Part shown: in pieces, positions 7,241 through 14,921 of the stretch | Numbering within the stretch: the stretch's first letter is position 1 | How the letters are laid out: every line of letters starts with the position of its first letter | Assembly: GCA_030835025.1 (NCBI GenBank) | Contig: JAUQWS010000044.1 | Coordinates: 1-57,245, forward strand | DNA from: Ignavibacteria bacterium | GTDB taxonomy: Bacteria > Bacteroidota > Ignavibacteria > Tepidaquicellales > OLB5 | Direction: 5' to 3' | Length of the DNA: 57,245 nt | Translations under genes and position numbers: made by a program | The notes under the pieces: generated by a model | Seen by the model: only the letters and a program-made list of their open reading frames with translations | Told to the model about the DNA's origin: nothing | The model's database searches: none

Positions 7241-9034
7241 TTATAAACCCTGCAAAAGTCTTCCTGCAATCTGGTTCATATTCTGAAACAAATAGCCGTT
7301 TGGCTCGCTTTGCATTTTCCTCTGTAATTCAGACCTGGAAGCAGATGGATCTGAGCTGACATTCTTCTCAAATCTTGCTTTATCAAACACGAAGATGTAA
7401 GGATTCAATACTTTATATTCAAACTTCGAAATAACAGCTTCGAATTTTGGAACATTCTTTAAAAACAACATTGATTTGTCATCCCAAAAGACGAGCTTCC
7501 ATCCGGGATTTGTACTTAAATAACTTGTGATCAATTCCTTCAAATCCCCAATTCTGCGGATCATATCGGGGTCAAGATAAATTACATAATCAATACCCCT
7601 TTCATCCATCATCTTTTCGAACTTCGGCTTCATCCTCATCAGCCAGTTATATTCATAATATATGTCATCGTTCAGATTTCTGCTGTCAATGTAATTCTTT
7701 TGGTCAGGGAAATTCCATACCAGATATCCCCCTGTACCGAAATGATTATAAGGAGTACCCGAGATCTTATTCTCTTTCATGAAATCAAACAACTGGACTG
7801 GCATGAACTGATCATCAATTCCCCAACCGGGAATCCTGTAATACTGCATCTTTGCGTAAATTTCGCCATTCGGTATCAAAGTAAGCAAATAGACGAGCCC
7901 CACGGATGCTATCCCTTTTGGAACTAAACCGTTCAGAAAATTCTGGAAAGAGGAGTTCCTTGAACGAGAGAGAAAATAACTAAGGCTTATTGTAATAAAT
8001 ACGAGCATGATCATATCATAATCCACAGTGAACCTTATTGCTCTGACGGAATAGACTGCAAAACCTATGAACATAAGCGCAAACAGCAGGTCCTTTTTCA
8101 TGTAAGCGTATAATAGAACCAGCACCCCGCTATAAAGAAACCATTTGTAAATAGTCAGTGTAATCCCGAAATCCATGTCCTTTGTAAACGGGCTCTTCCA
8201 CTCATTAATAGTTTCAAGCATTTTCATCTTGGTATGGCCATAAGCATAAATATATGTGCTAATCCCGTGGGGATTTAAGAGCAGTACCAATCCGCAAATA
8301 ACTGAAATCAACCAAAGTCTCTTCAATTCCGGCTGTAACAAAGGTTTTGCATCAACACCAGAATATTTCCCTCTCTTAAAGTAAACTATAGTTTCATTCA
8401 GAGTAAAAATAAATAATACCAAACCGCCTGCAAGAACTCCCATGTGTGAATTCGCCCAAATAAGGAAGATCAGAGGCAGGAAATATAGTCTTTTAGTATA
8501 TTTTTCTCTATCGATATATTTATAATTCATTAAAATATATAAAAGGGTTACAAACAAGATATAAGTTATCACGTGGGGTCTTGGTGAAAGCCTGTCCATA
8601 ATCCCTATCAACAGGAGAAAGAGCATAAATATCGCAAGGAAAGAATTGACCTTGAACTTCCTGAGCAGCATAAACAGCACGAAAAATACAAAACAAAATG
8701 CAAGTGACCTGAAAATAAGTATCGCATTATAACCACCAATGTTGTATAGCGCATATGTAAGAACGTCCCATCCCCATTCAAACGGTATCCATTCCATTCC
8801 GCTTGTTACATGGCCAAATACATCTTTATCAGGAACAACTTTGTTCTCAACTATATATCTTCCGGTTGCCAAATGCCAGAAAAGGTCATCATCACCGGAT
8901 ATCTTATAAGACGCCGCGAAGAAGACAACAAGGAGAAAGATCCCAAGAAGTCCAAAGACTGCATACTTGTTTTCCTGAATTAGTTGAAGCCCCTTCTTCT
9001 TAGACGGACTTTCTTTAGCTTTCTGTTTAGCCAA
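7241..9034 (-). CDS. Polytopic membrane protein, GT-C glycosyltransferase-like
   Basis: 597 residues with a basic N-terminus and about ten to twelve hydrophobic segments, followed by a soluble C-terminal part (about residues 420-597). Just after the first membrane segment lies DDDLFWHLATGRYI. An acidic pair in the first outer loop is typical of GT-C-fold lipid-linked sugar transferases, but I do not recognise a named family. The C-terminal part has SGTPYNHFGTGGYLVWNFP and YIDSRN, features often seen in uncharacterised GT-C-like proteins of this group. The start is TTG at 9034. It follows the PaaG-like gene by 13 bases in a three-gene operon. Confidence 0.7.
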   Translation of the reverse strand: MAKQKAKESPSKKKGLQLIQENKYAVFGLLGIFLLVVFFAASYKISGDDDLFWHLATGRYIVENKVVPDKDVFGHVTSGMEWIPFEWGWDVLTYALYNIGGYNAILIFRSLAFCFVFFVLFMLLRKFKVNSFLAIFMLFLLLIGIMDRLSPRPHVITYILFVTLLYILMNYKYIDREKYTKRLYFLPLIFLIWANSHMGVLAGGLVLFIFTLNETIVYFKRGKYSGVDAKPLLQPELKRLWLISVICGLVLLLNPHGISTYIYAYGHTKMKMLETINEWKSPFTKDMDFGITLTIYKWFLYSGVLVLLYAYMKKDLLFALMFIGFAVYSVRAIRFTVDYDMIMLVFITISLSYFLSRSRNSSFQNFLNGLVPKGIASVGLVYLLTLIPNGEIYAKMQYYRIPGWGIDDQFMPVQLFDFMKENKISGTPYNHFGTGGYLVWNFPDQKNYIDSRNLNDDIYYEYNWLMRMKPKFEKMMDERGIDYVIYLDPDMIRRIGDLKELITSYLSTNPGWKLVFWDDKSMLFLKNVPKFEAVISKFEYKVLNPYIFVFDKARFEKNVSSDPSASRSELQRKMQSEPNGYLFQNMNQIAGRLLQGL

Positions 9035-9047
9035 TCAAGAGATTTTG

Positions 9048-9821
9048 TTAATTTCCTTTAAATACGGGTTTACGTTTTTCGATGAACGAACTCACACCCT
9101 CTTTGTAATCACCGGTATTCCCTGCAATATCCTGAGCCTGAGCTTCTTCATTAAGGACCTCATCCAGAGATTTCGAGAACGAATTGTTCAGCAGGTTCTT
9201 TATCATTCCAACTGCTTTAGTCGGAGAATTTGCAAACTTTTTCGAATACTTATCCAATGCTGCGCCAAGCACTTCACCGGTCTGCACACAAATGTTCACG
9301 AGTCCAAGCCGTTTCGCTTCAATTCCTGTCAGCCTTTGTGCAGTACTGCACATTTCAAACGATTTTGCAAGTCCCGCAATTCTTGGCAGTGTAAATGTTG
9401 AAGCGGAATCAGGTACAAGTCCGACATTAACGAATACTTCTATAAGCTGAGCGGATTCCACTGCTATCCTGAAGTCACAGGCAAGCGCAAGCGAAATCCC
9501 GGCACCGGCAGCCACACCGTTAATGCCGCAAATGACCGGTTTTGGAAGTTCCATGATCTGTTTAATAAGAGGATTATACTTTACTTCCAGTGCCTCCTTG
9601 AATGTCTTCTTTTCGCTTTCAAAATCTTTCAAGTCCTGCCCTGAACAAAATCCTTTCCCGGCACCGGTCAGTACAACGCAGCGAACAGATTCAGATTCCG
9701 CATCTTTGAATGCAGCTAGAAGCTCCGTAAGCATTTCTGTGTTGAAGGCGTTTAGAGAATCAGGTCGGTTTAATGTAATATAAAGGACATTTCCTTTTGT
9801 TTCTTTCAGGATAGACGGCAT
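9048..9821 (-). CDS. paaG: Enoyl-CoA hydratase/isomerase, PaaG-like
   Basis: 257 residues, a crotonase-fold protein. The oxyanion-hole segments FCSGQDL (58-64) and GVAAGAGISLALACD (102-116) are clear. The segment VNVGLVPDSASTFTLPRIAG (131-150) matches the PaaG branch, where Asp138 corresponds to the catalytic acid of 1,2-epoxyphenylacetyl-CoA isomerase. Other paa genes are absent from the window, so phenylacetate breakdown is not shown. A general role in fatty-acid or aromatic acyl-CoA isomerisation is equally possible. It lies between an exported YD-repeat protein and a membrane protein in one operon. Confidence 0.88.
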   Translation of the reverse strand: MPSILKETKGNVLYITLNRPDSLNAFNTEMLTELLAAFKDAESESVRCVVLTGAGKGFCSGQDLKDFESEKKTFKEALEVKYNPLIKQIMELPKPVICGINGVAAGAGISLALACDFRIAVESAQLIEVFVNVGLVPDSASTFTLPRIAGLAKSFEMCSTAQRLTGIEAKRLGLVNICVQTGEVLGAALDKYSKKFANSPTKAVGMIKNLLNNSFSKSLDEVLNEEAQAQDIAGNTGDYKEGVSSFIEKRKPVFKGN

Positions 9822-9841
9822 TTATCAATTATGCTTAGTTA

Positions 9842-10777
9842 TCAAAAATATTCATACACAAACTGTTTCCTGAAGATCTCGTTATGAGCTGCATCTTCAT
9901 AGATCTCTTCCTGTACATTACCGAATTTGTCTTTGACAATTGTTCTGTACGATTTATTTACAGCATCATTAAATGACTCTGTAACTTCTACCATTGTAGT
10001 ATTTTTGACAGAGTCATTTACAAATACATAATTTATAAAATAATCCGTAGAAGTGCTTACGTACATCTCTTTCAGATTACCCTTTGGGTCATAACTGAAA
10101 GTTTCAGTTTTGATGCTTCCACCCGGTAATATTGAGATCTTCTCGATTATCTTATCCTGTTTATCATATTTGTAATTATACTGGGTCGTAATTGTTCGGT
10201 CATCGGAATCACCGCATGTGCTTTTACTCGAGACCTTCACCATATCATTGTATGTATTGTATACATATTTTTCGGTCGTCTTGCAGTTCATAACAATATC
10301 TTTATACACTGCTTCTATTAACCTGCCCATAGCATCATAATCAAATGATGCTTCGGTAAGTGTGCTGGAGCCTGATCTTGATTCTCTTTCTGTAATATTG
10401 CCAAGGTCGTCATACTCCAGAATGTTCTTTAAAGATCCGGAAGGTAATGAGTCTATTCTCTGAATAAGTTTTCCAAAACTGTCGTAAAGATAGAAATAAC
10501 TTGATAGTGAAGGTGCCTTTCCGGCAGCCGTATCACCCCTGAAATAATGCTGAAGCAGGTTTCCTTCACGGTTGAATATTTTTATGCTTACAGTATCCTG
10601 AGTTTTTCTATTGATCTGGATCTCTGTACATTTGCTTATCTTTGCACTTTTTGTTGATGCAGCATTAAGGTTAATCCTAACGAACTTGCCAATAAGTTCA
10701 GGATGCTCTCCCTGGCTGTAAACGCCAAATGCAATTGTTATGCCCAGGCATACAGTAATGTATTTAAGAATCCCCAC
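9842..10777 (-). CDS. Exported protein with YD/RHS-like repeats
   Basis: 311 residues with an N-terminal signal peptide (about residues 1-22, ending FGVYSQ). At least five degenerate YD-type repeats are visible, each of the form Y/F-x-Y-D-x-x-G-x-L/I: YLYDSFGKLI, LEYDDLGNIT, FDYDAMGRLI, YKYDKQDKII and FSYDPKGNLK. Such repeats form the beta-sheet shell of RHS and teneurin proteins. Here there is no toxin or core domain and the protein is short, so it is more likely a small structural or carbohydrate-binding surface protein. The start is GTG at 10777. It is the first gene of a minus-strand operon, 20 bases before the PaaG-like gene. Confidence 0.75.
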   Translation of the reverse strand: MGILKYITVCLGITIAFGVYSQGEHPELIGKFVRINLNAASTKSAKISKCTEIQINRKTQDTVSIKIFNREGNLLQHYFRGDTAAGKAPSLSSYFYLYDSFGKLIQRIDSLPSGSLKNILEYDDLGNITERESRSGSSTLTEASFDYDAMGRLIEAVYKDIVMNCKTTEKYVYNTYNDMVKVSSKSTCGDSDDRTITTQYNYKYDKQDKIIEKISILPGGSIKTETFSYDPKGNLKEMYVSTSTDYFINYVFVNDSVKNTTMVEVTESFNDAVNKSYRTIVKDKFGNVQEEIYEDAAHNEIFRKQFVYEYF

Positions 10778-10843
10778 TTTTTCTCCTTGCTGCCTTATAC
10801 TTACTTACAGAAACAGAACTCTGAGAGCAGAAAATTCCGCTTT

Positions 10844-10863
10844 CAAGCCGGCTACCCGGCTTG
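10844..10863. repeat. Perfect 20-base palindrome in the leader of the YD-repeat gene
   Basis: Eight-base arms (CAAGCCGG and CCGGCTTG) enclose CTAC. There is no T tract on either side, so it is not a simple terminator. It lies 67 bases upstream of the GTG start of the minus-strand gene, inside its probable untranslated leader. It could be an RNA stem or a protein-binding site. Confidence 0.6.
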
Positions 10864-10897
10864 TCAATCAAACACTCAATCCTGCCTTTGTAATTCC

Positions 10898-10928
10898 CAA
10901 ATCTACGAACAAATAATTTCAAAAAAAA
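10898..10928 (-). promoter_or_regulatory. Candidate Bacteroidota-type promoter, minus strand
   Basis: On the minus strand TAGATTTG (10905-10898) fits TAnnTTTG exactly, and TTT lies 20 bases upstream (10928-10926). The upstream element falls in an A/T run and carries little weight. It would give a leader of roughly 115 bases for the YD-repeat gene that includes the palindrome. Confidence 0.35.
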
Positions 10929-10945
10929 TATGAATATTCTAAACA

Positions 10946-10976
10946 TTTAAAAATTCAACAAAAAACAGTAACTTTG
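10946..10976 (+). promoter_or_regulatory. Candidate promoter giving a nearly leaderless corA mRNA
   Basis: TAACTTTG (10969-10976) fits the Bacteroidota -7 consensus, with TTT 20 bases upstream (10946-10948). Transcription usually starts 4-7 bases after this element, which here is at or within two bases of the corA ATG at 10982. Confidence 0.45.
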
Positions 10977-10981
10977 ACCAT

Positions 10982-12088
10982 ATGCGTACACCAACAGTTG
11001 TCAAAAAACCATACATTAAGCTCAGGAGGCTCTTCAGAAAGAAAAAGAAAGCCGCAGGTTTGCCGCCCGGCTCGCTGATTTACACAGGTGAAAAACGGGT
11101 AGAACGCGTGACAGTAAACCTTCTGGATTATAGGGGCAACAGCGTTACAGATAGAAAGATAGTTGATCCGGCCGAATGTGCAAATCTGCTTCAGAGTGAT
11201 ACTGTAAGCTGGATTGATGTTGAAGGATTGCATGAAACTGAGACAATCCAGAAGATCGGTGAATCGTTGAACCTCCACCCGCTTGTTCTCGAAGATATCT
11301 TAAACGTTGACCAGCGGGCAAAAATGGAGGAGTTTGAAGACTATGTGTATATAGTCCTCAAAATGTTCCACCTGAAAGAAAACGAAAGTGAAATTGCACC
11401 TGAACAGGTAAGTATCATTCTTGGAAAGAACTATGTAGCCACATTTCAGGAAGGAATTGAAGGCGATACTTTCCAGGAGATCAGAGAAAGGATCAGGAAT
11501 AATAAGGGCATAATAACAAAAATGACACCTGATTACCTTGTATATTCGATCATTGATTCAATTATTGACTCCTACTTTTCTGTGCTAGAAAAATTTGGAG
11601 ACAGGATCGAAACACTTGAGGAAGAACTTGTTAATAATCCTGAAAAACAAACACTCACAGAGATATACAGGCTGAAACGGGAAATGCTCTTCTTGAGAAA
11701 ATCAGTGTGGCCGCTCAGAGAGGCAATCAGCAGACTTGAGCGCGGTGAGTCTGAACTGATCACCAGGAGCACACATTTGTATCTAAGGGATGTTTATGAT
11801 CATACAATTAATGTTCTTGATACTGTTGAAACATACCGTGATATGCTTTCGGGAATGATAGATATATATCTATCCAGCATCAGCAACAGGCTCAACGAAA
11901 CTATGAAGTACCTTGCACTTATTTCTACTATATTTATTCCAATGACTTTCATAGCCAGTATTTACGGTATGAATTTTGAGATCATGCCTGAACTGCAGTG
12001 GGTGCATGGATATTGGTTTGCGCTGGGAATAATGGCTATGGTGGGTATTGCGTTCTTAGTGTATTTCAAAATGAAGAAATGGGTATAA
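10982..12088 (+). CDS. corA: CorA-type magnesium/divalent cation channel
   Basis: 368 residues, close to the usual length. The large N-terminal cytosolic domain is followed by two C-terminal transmembrane helices. The family signature Gly-Met-Asn is at 329-331 (SIYGMNFE), at the outer mouth of the pore. A long basic N-terminal extension (RLFRKKKKAAGLPPG) precedes the regular fold. It would carry Mg2+, or possibly Co2+ or Ni2+, across the inner membrane. Its last 10 bases overlap the start of the Rieske gene. A promoter-like sequence lies directly before the ATG, so the mRNA may lack a leader, or translation may begin further in. Confidence 0.94.
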   Translation: MRTPTVVKKPYIKLRRLFRKKKKAAGLPPGSLIYTGEKRVERVTVNLLDYRGNSVTDRKIVDPAECANLLQSDTVSWIDVEGLHETETIQKIGESLNLHPLVLEDILNVDQRAKMEEFEDYVYIVLKMFHLKENESEIAPEQVSIILGKNYVATFQEGIEGDTFQEIRERIRNNKGIITKMTPDYLVYSIIDSIIDSYFSVLEKFGDRIETLEEELVNNPEKQTLTEIYRLKREMLFLRKSVWPLREAISRLERGESELITRSTHLYLRDVYDHTINVLDTVETYRDMLSGMIDIYLSSISNRLNETMKYLALISTIFIPMTFIASIYGMNFEIMPELQWVHGYWFALGIMAMVGIAFLVYFKMKKWV

Positions 12089-13173
12089 AAAAATATAGTA
12101 TTGATCCGGATATAAGAAAAGCCTCTACCCTGCCAGCTGAGTTCTACAGAAGCAGCGATATATTTGAACAGCAAAAGAGCAAGGTGTTCTCAAAATGCTG
12201 GCATTACGCCGGTGATTCAGATGTGGTTAGGATACCAGGCTCTGTATATCCATTCACAATATTTCCGGGTTACCTGGATGAACCACTACTCTTGACAAGA
12301 GACCATTCGGATAAAATTCACTGCCTCTCAAATGTGTGCACTCACAGGGGTAATATTCTGGTAGAGAGCCCTGTTAATCTTAAAAATCTCCAATGCCGCT
12401 ATCATGGCAGAAGATTTGAGCTTAACGGCAGCTTTAGATCAATGCCGGAATGTGAAGATGCTCTTAATTTCCCATCAGAAGCAGATGACCTTGCGAAAGT
12501 ACCGTTTGAGTTATGGCATAAGTTTGTTTTTACCTCTATCAATCCAATAAAACCGCTGTCGTCATTCCTTAAAGTCATCGAAGACAGGCTGGAAGGGGTC
12601 AAAATCGGAGAAATGATGTTCGAATCTTCCAGAAGCAGGGATTATCTGATAAAATGCAATTGGGCACTGTACTGTGATAATTACCTTGAAGGATTTCATA
12701 TACCGTATGTTCACAGCGGACTGAACGAGAAAGTTGATTACGGAAGCTATACAACTGAACTATATGAATACTGCAATCTTCAGCTTGCATTTGCCAAGCC
12801 TGGTGAGGAATGTTTTTCGCTGCATGAAACTTCCCCTGATTACGGAAGCGAGGTTGCCGCTTACTATTGGTGGGTTTTTCCAAATATGATGCTGAATTAT
12901 TACCCATGGGGACTTTCCATCAACATAGTACGTCCGCTTGCTAAAGACCTGACAAAGGTATCATTTATTACCTATGTAAGCGACCCCACAAAACTTGATA
13001 AAGGCGCAGGCTCAGGGCTTGACCGTGTTGAACGCGAAGATGAAGCCATTGTTGAAATGGTTCAAAAAGGAGTCGGGTCAAGCTTTTATAGCCGAGGCAG
13101 GTACTCTCCTAAACGCGAACAGGGTGTCCACCATTTCCACAGATTATTGACCCAATTCCTTAATGAAGAATAA
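12079..13173 (+). CDS. Rieske non-heme iron oxygenase, alpha subunit
   Basis: 364 residues from ATG 12079. A longer in-frame reading from 11998 would lie wholly inside corA and is not credible. The Rieske [2Fe-2S] site is C87-x-H89 and C106-x2-H109. The mononuclear iron site shows DNYLEGFHIPYVH, with E204, H207 and H212. The length and layout fit a single-component-type alpha subunit such as choline monooxygenase or other aromatic-ring hydroxylating relatives. No ferredoxin or reductase partner is encoded nearby. The substrate is unknown. It overlaps corA by 10 bases and the following dehydrogenase by 11 bases, so the three are translationally coupled. It implies use of molecular oxygen. Confidence 0.88.
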   Translation: MGIKKYSIDPDIRKASTLPAEFYRSSDIFEQQKSKVFSKCWHYAGDSDVVRIPGSVYPFTIFPGYLDEPLLLTRDHSDKIHCLSNVCTHRGNILVESPVNLKNLQCRYHGRRFELNGSFRSMPECEDALNFPSEADDLAKVPFELWHKFVFTSINPIKPLSSFLKVIEDRLEGVKIGEMMFESSRSRDYLIKCNWALYCDNYLEGFHIPYVHSGLNEKVDYGSYTTELYEYCNLQLAFAKPGEECFSLHETSPDYGSEVAAYYWWVFPNMMLNYYPWGLSINIVRPLAKDLTKVSFITYVSDPTKLDKGAGSGLDRVEREDEAIVEMVQKGVGSSFYSRGRYSPKREQGVHHFHRLLTQFLNEE

Positions 13174-13936
13174 GCATAATACTGTTATTATAATCGGTGC
13201 TTCGCAGGGAATTGGCAAAGCTCTGGCTAAGGAATATGCCGCTCATAATGCAAAACTCGTGCTGCTTTCACGAAATACCACTTCAATTGAAAGTATTGCT
13301 GAAGATATCATCAATAACGGGGGTGAGTGCCATATTAAAAAATGCGATGTAACTTCATTCATAGAAGTAAAAGCTGGAATTGAATTCGCCGTTTCTAAAT
13401 TAGGCAATTTAGATCTTGTAATTATTAATTCAGGTGTAGGCGGACCCAACTGGATGGATAACTTCAGCAGTAGTGATTTTGTTAGGTCATTTGAAGTGAA
13501 TACATTCGGAATAGCCTACGCTTTGGAGATATTGATACCCATAATGAAAGAACAGGGCTACGGAACCATTGCGGGTGTTACGTCTCTTGCGGATATACGG
13601 GGATATGGGGGTTCTTCGAGCTATTCAGCAAGCAAGGCAGCGGGCTCAATACTTCTTGAATCAGCGCGCGTTGAGCTCAAAAAGCACAATATCAGGGTAA
13701 TTACAGTCAGACCCGGCTTTGTAAAGACGGCAATGACAGATAAGAACGAGTTCAAAATGCCCCTTTTGATGCAGCCTAATAAAGCCGCGATGATAATAAG
13801 AAGAAAGATTGAGAAAGGTAGAAGTATTGTGCAATTCCCATGGCCAATAGTAATGTCAACAAGGATCATTAAAAATATCCCGAACTGGATCTATGACTGG
13901 GGAATGAATAAGGCAAGACCTGTTAAAAAGAAATGA
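13163..13936 (+). CDS. Short-chain dehydrogenase/reductase
   Basis: 257 residues, a classical SDR. The NAD(P)-binding motif is G12-ASQ-G16-I-G18. The structural NNAG motif is replaced by NSGVGG (89-94). The catalytic residues are S141, Y154 and K158 (YSASKAA). The C-terminal tail (about 215-257) is basic and amphipathic and could associate with membranes. It probably oxidises or reduces an alcohol or ketone, and its overlap with the Rieske oxygenase suggests it acts on that enzyme's product. Its last 14 bases overlap the 3' end of the convergent nucleotidyltransferase gene. Confidence 0.9.
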   Translation: MKNKHNTVIIIGASQGIGKALAKEYAAHNAKLVLLSRNTTSIESIAEDIINNGGECHIKKCDVTSFIEVKAGIEFAVSKLGNLDLVIINSGVGGPNWMDNFSSSDFVRSFEVNTFGIAYALEILIPIMKEQGYGTIAGVTSLADIRGYGGSSSYSASKAAGSILLESARVELKKHNIRVITVRPGFVKTAMTDKNEFKMPLLMQPNKAAMIIRRKIEKGRSIVQFPWPIVMSTRIIKNIPNWIYDWGMNKARPVKKK

Positions 13937-14921
13937 CCTGGCTATCAGCTAAAACTTCATTGTGATGTATCCCCTGTATCTTTTCACCTGTACCAAGTGC
14001 TACACCATCAAGCTCTGCGTTTTCAACTATTGATTTTTCTGAAACAAGTGAATTTGTTACGGTGGATCCGGTTACTTTAGCTCCGTCAGCAATAGCTGCA
14101 TTCGGGCCGATAACTGAGTTTTCAATGACAACACCTTCGCCTATGTAAACAGGCTCAATAAAAGTAGAATCGGGGAAAGGATAATCCTGCGAAAAATTAT
14201 GATCTCTGTTCAGGATATATGTGTTTGTACTTAGAAGAGTTTCCGGCTTGCCGCAATCGAACCAGTTCTCAATTTCAAATGGCACCATTTTTTCACCGTC
14301 GCTTACCAGCTTCATTAACGCATCGGTCAACTGGTATTCGTTCTTAGTTCTGATATTATTATCCATCAAATATTCAACTGCTTTAAACAGTTTTGCGGCA
14401 TCCTTTACGAAATAAATCCCTGCAATCGCGCTTTTGCTTTCAGTTACACCCGGAGCCGGCTTCTCGATCATTCGTTTTATGAATCCGCCGTCGCTTTCAA
14501 CAATCCCGAACCTTGTAGTATCTTCAACATCTTTATAGCCTATTGCAGAGTGTTCGCTCTTAAGCACGCTGTTTAAGTCAAATTCAAATATTGTATCACC
14601 AAGAATTATAATGACAGGCTCACCTTTTACATAGTCTTTTGCATGATAAACTGCATGTGCAAGACCCAGCATTTCCTTCTGTTCAACAAATTCAAACTTA
14701 ACACCTGAATCCTTGTACTCTTTATTTACATACTCAACTATACGTTCACCCAGGTACCCGATTATCAAAATAATTGTATCTATTTTTCCGTTCTTAACAA
14801 GTTCATCAATTAAATGGAACAGCATGGGCCTGCCTGCCACATTTATCAGCACTTTAGGCACTTTATTTGTCAGCGGCTGCAGCCGCGTTCCAATACCCGC
14901 AACAGGAATTATTGCTTTCAA
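13923..14921 (-). CDS. Sugar-phosphate nucleotidyltransferase with hexapeptide tail
   Basis: 332 residues. The N-terminal nucleotidyltransferase fold has GIGTRLQPLTNKVPKVL (9-25), the nucleotide-binding loop and catalytic Lys of RmlA/GalU-type enzymes. From about residue 240 to the end it has the imperfect hexapeptide pattern (IGEGVVIENSVIGPNAAIADGAKV) of a left-handed beta helix, as in long archaeal-type glucose-1-phosphate thymidylyltransferases. It should join a sugar 1-phosphate to a nucleoside triphosphate for surface polysaccharide or cofactor synthesis. The sugar is uncertain. The start is TTG at 14921 and forms a TTGA overlap with the alaS stop codon, so the two are coupled. Confidence 0.88.
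   Translation of the reverse strand: MKAIIPVAGIGTRLQPLTNKVPKVLINVAGRPMLFHLIDELVKNGKIDTIILIIGYLGERIVEYVNKEYKDSGVKFEFVEQKEMLGLAHAVYHAKDYVKGEPVIIILGDTIFEFDLNSVLKSEHSAIGYKDVEDTTRFGIVESDGGFIKRMIEKPAPGVTESKSAIAGIYFVKDAAKLFKAVEYLMDNNIRTKNEYQLTDALMKLVSDGEKMVPFEIENWFDCGKPETLLSTNTYILNRDHNFSQDYPFPDSTFIEPVYIGEGVVIENSVIGPNAAIADGAKVTGSTVTNSLVSEKSIVENAELDGVALGTGEKIQGIHHNEVLADSQVISF

Noticed and set aside
9842-10777. RHS toxin or polymorphic toxin
   Set aside because: The YD-type repeats are few, and there is no core domain, toxin tip or immunity gene. A small surface protein is more likely.
11998-12078. N-terminal extension of the Rieske gene inside corA
   Set aside because: The extension is read in another frame of corA and has no family match. 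ATG 12079 gives the proper Rieske oxygenase N-terminus with a small overlap.
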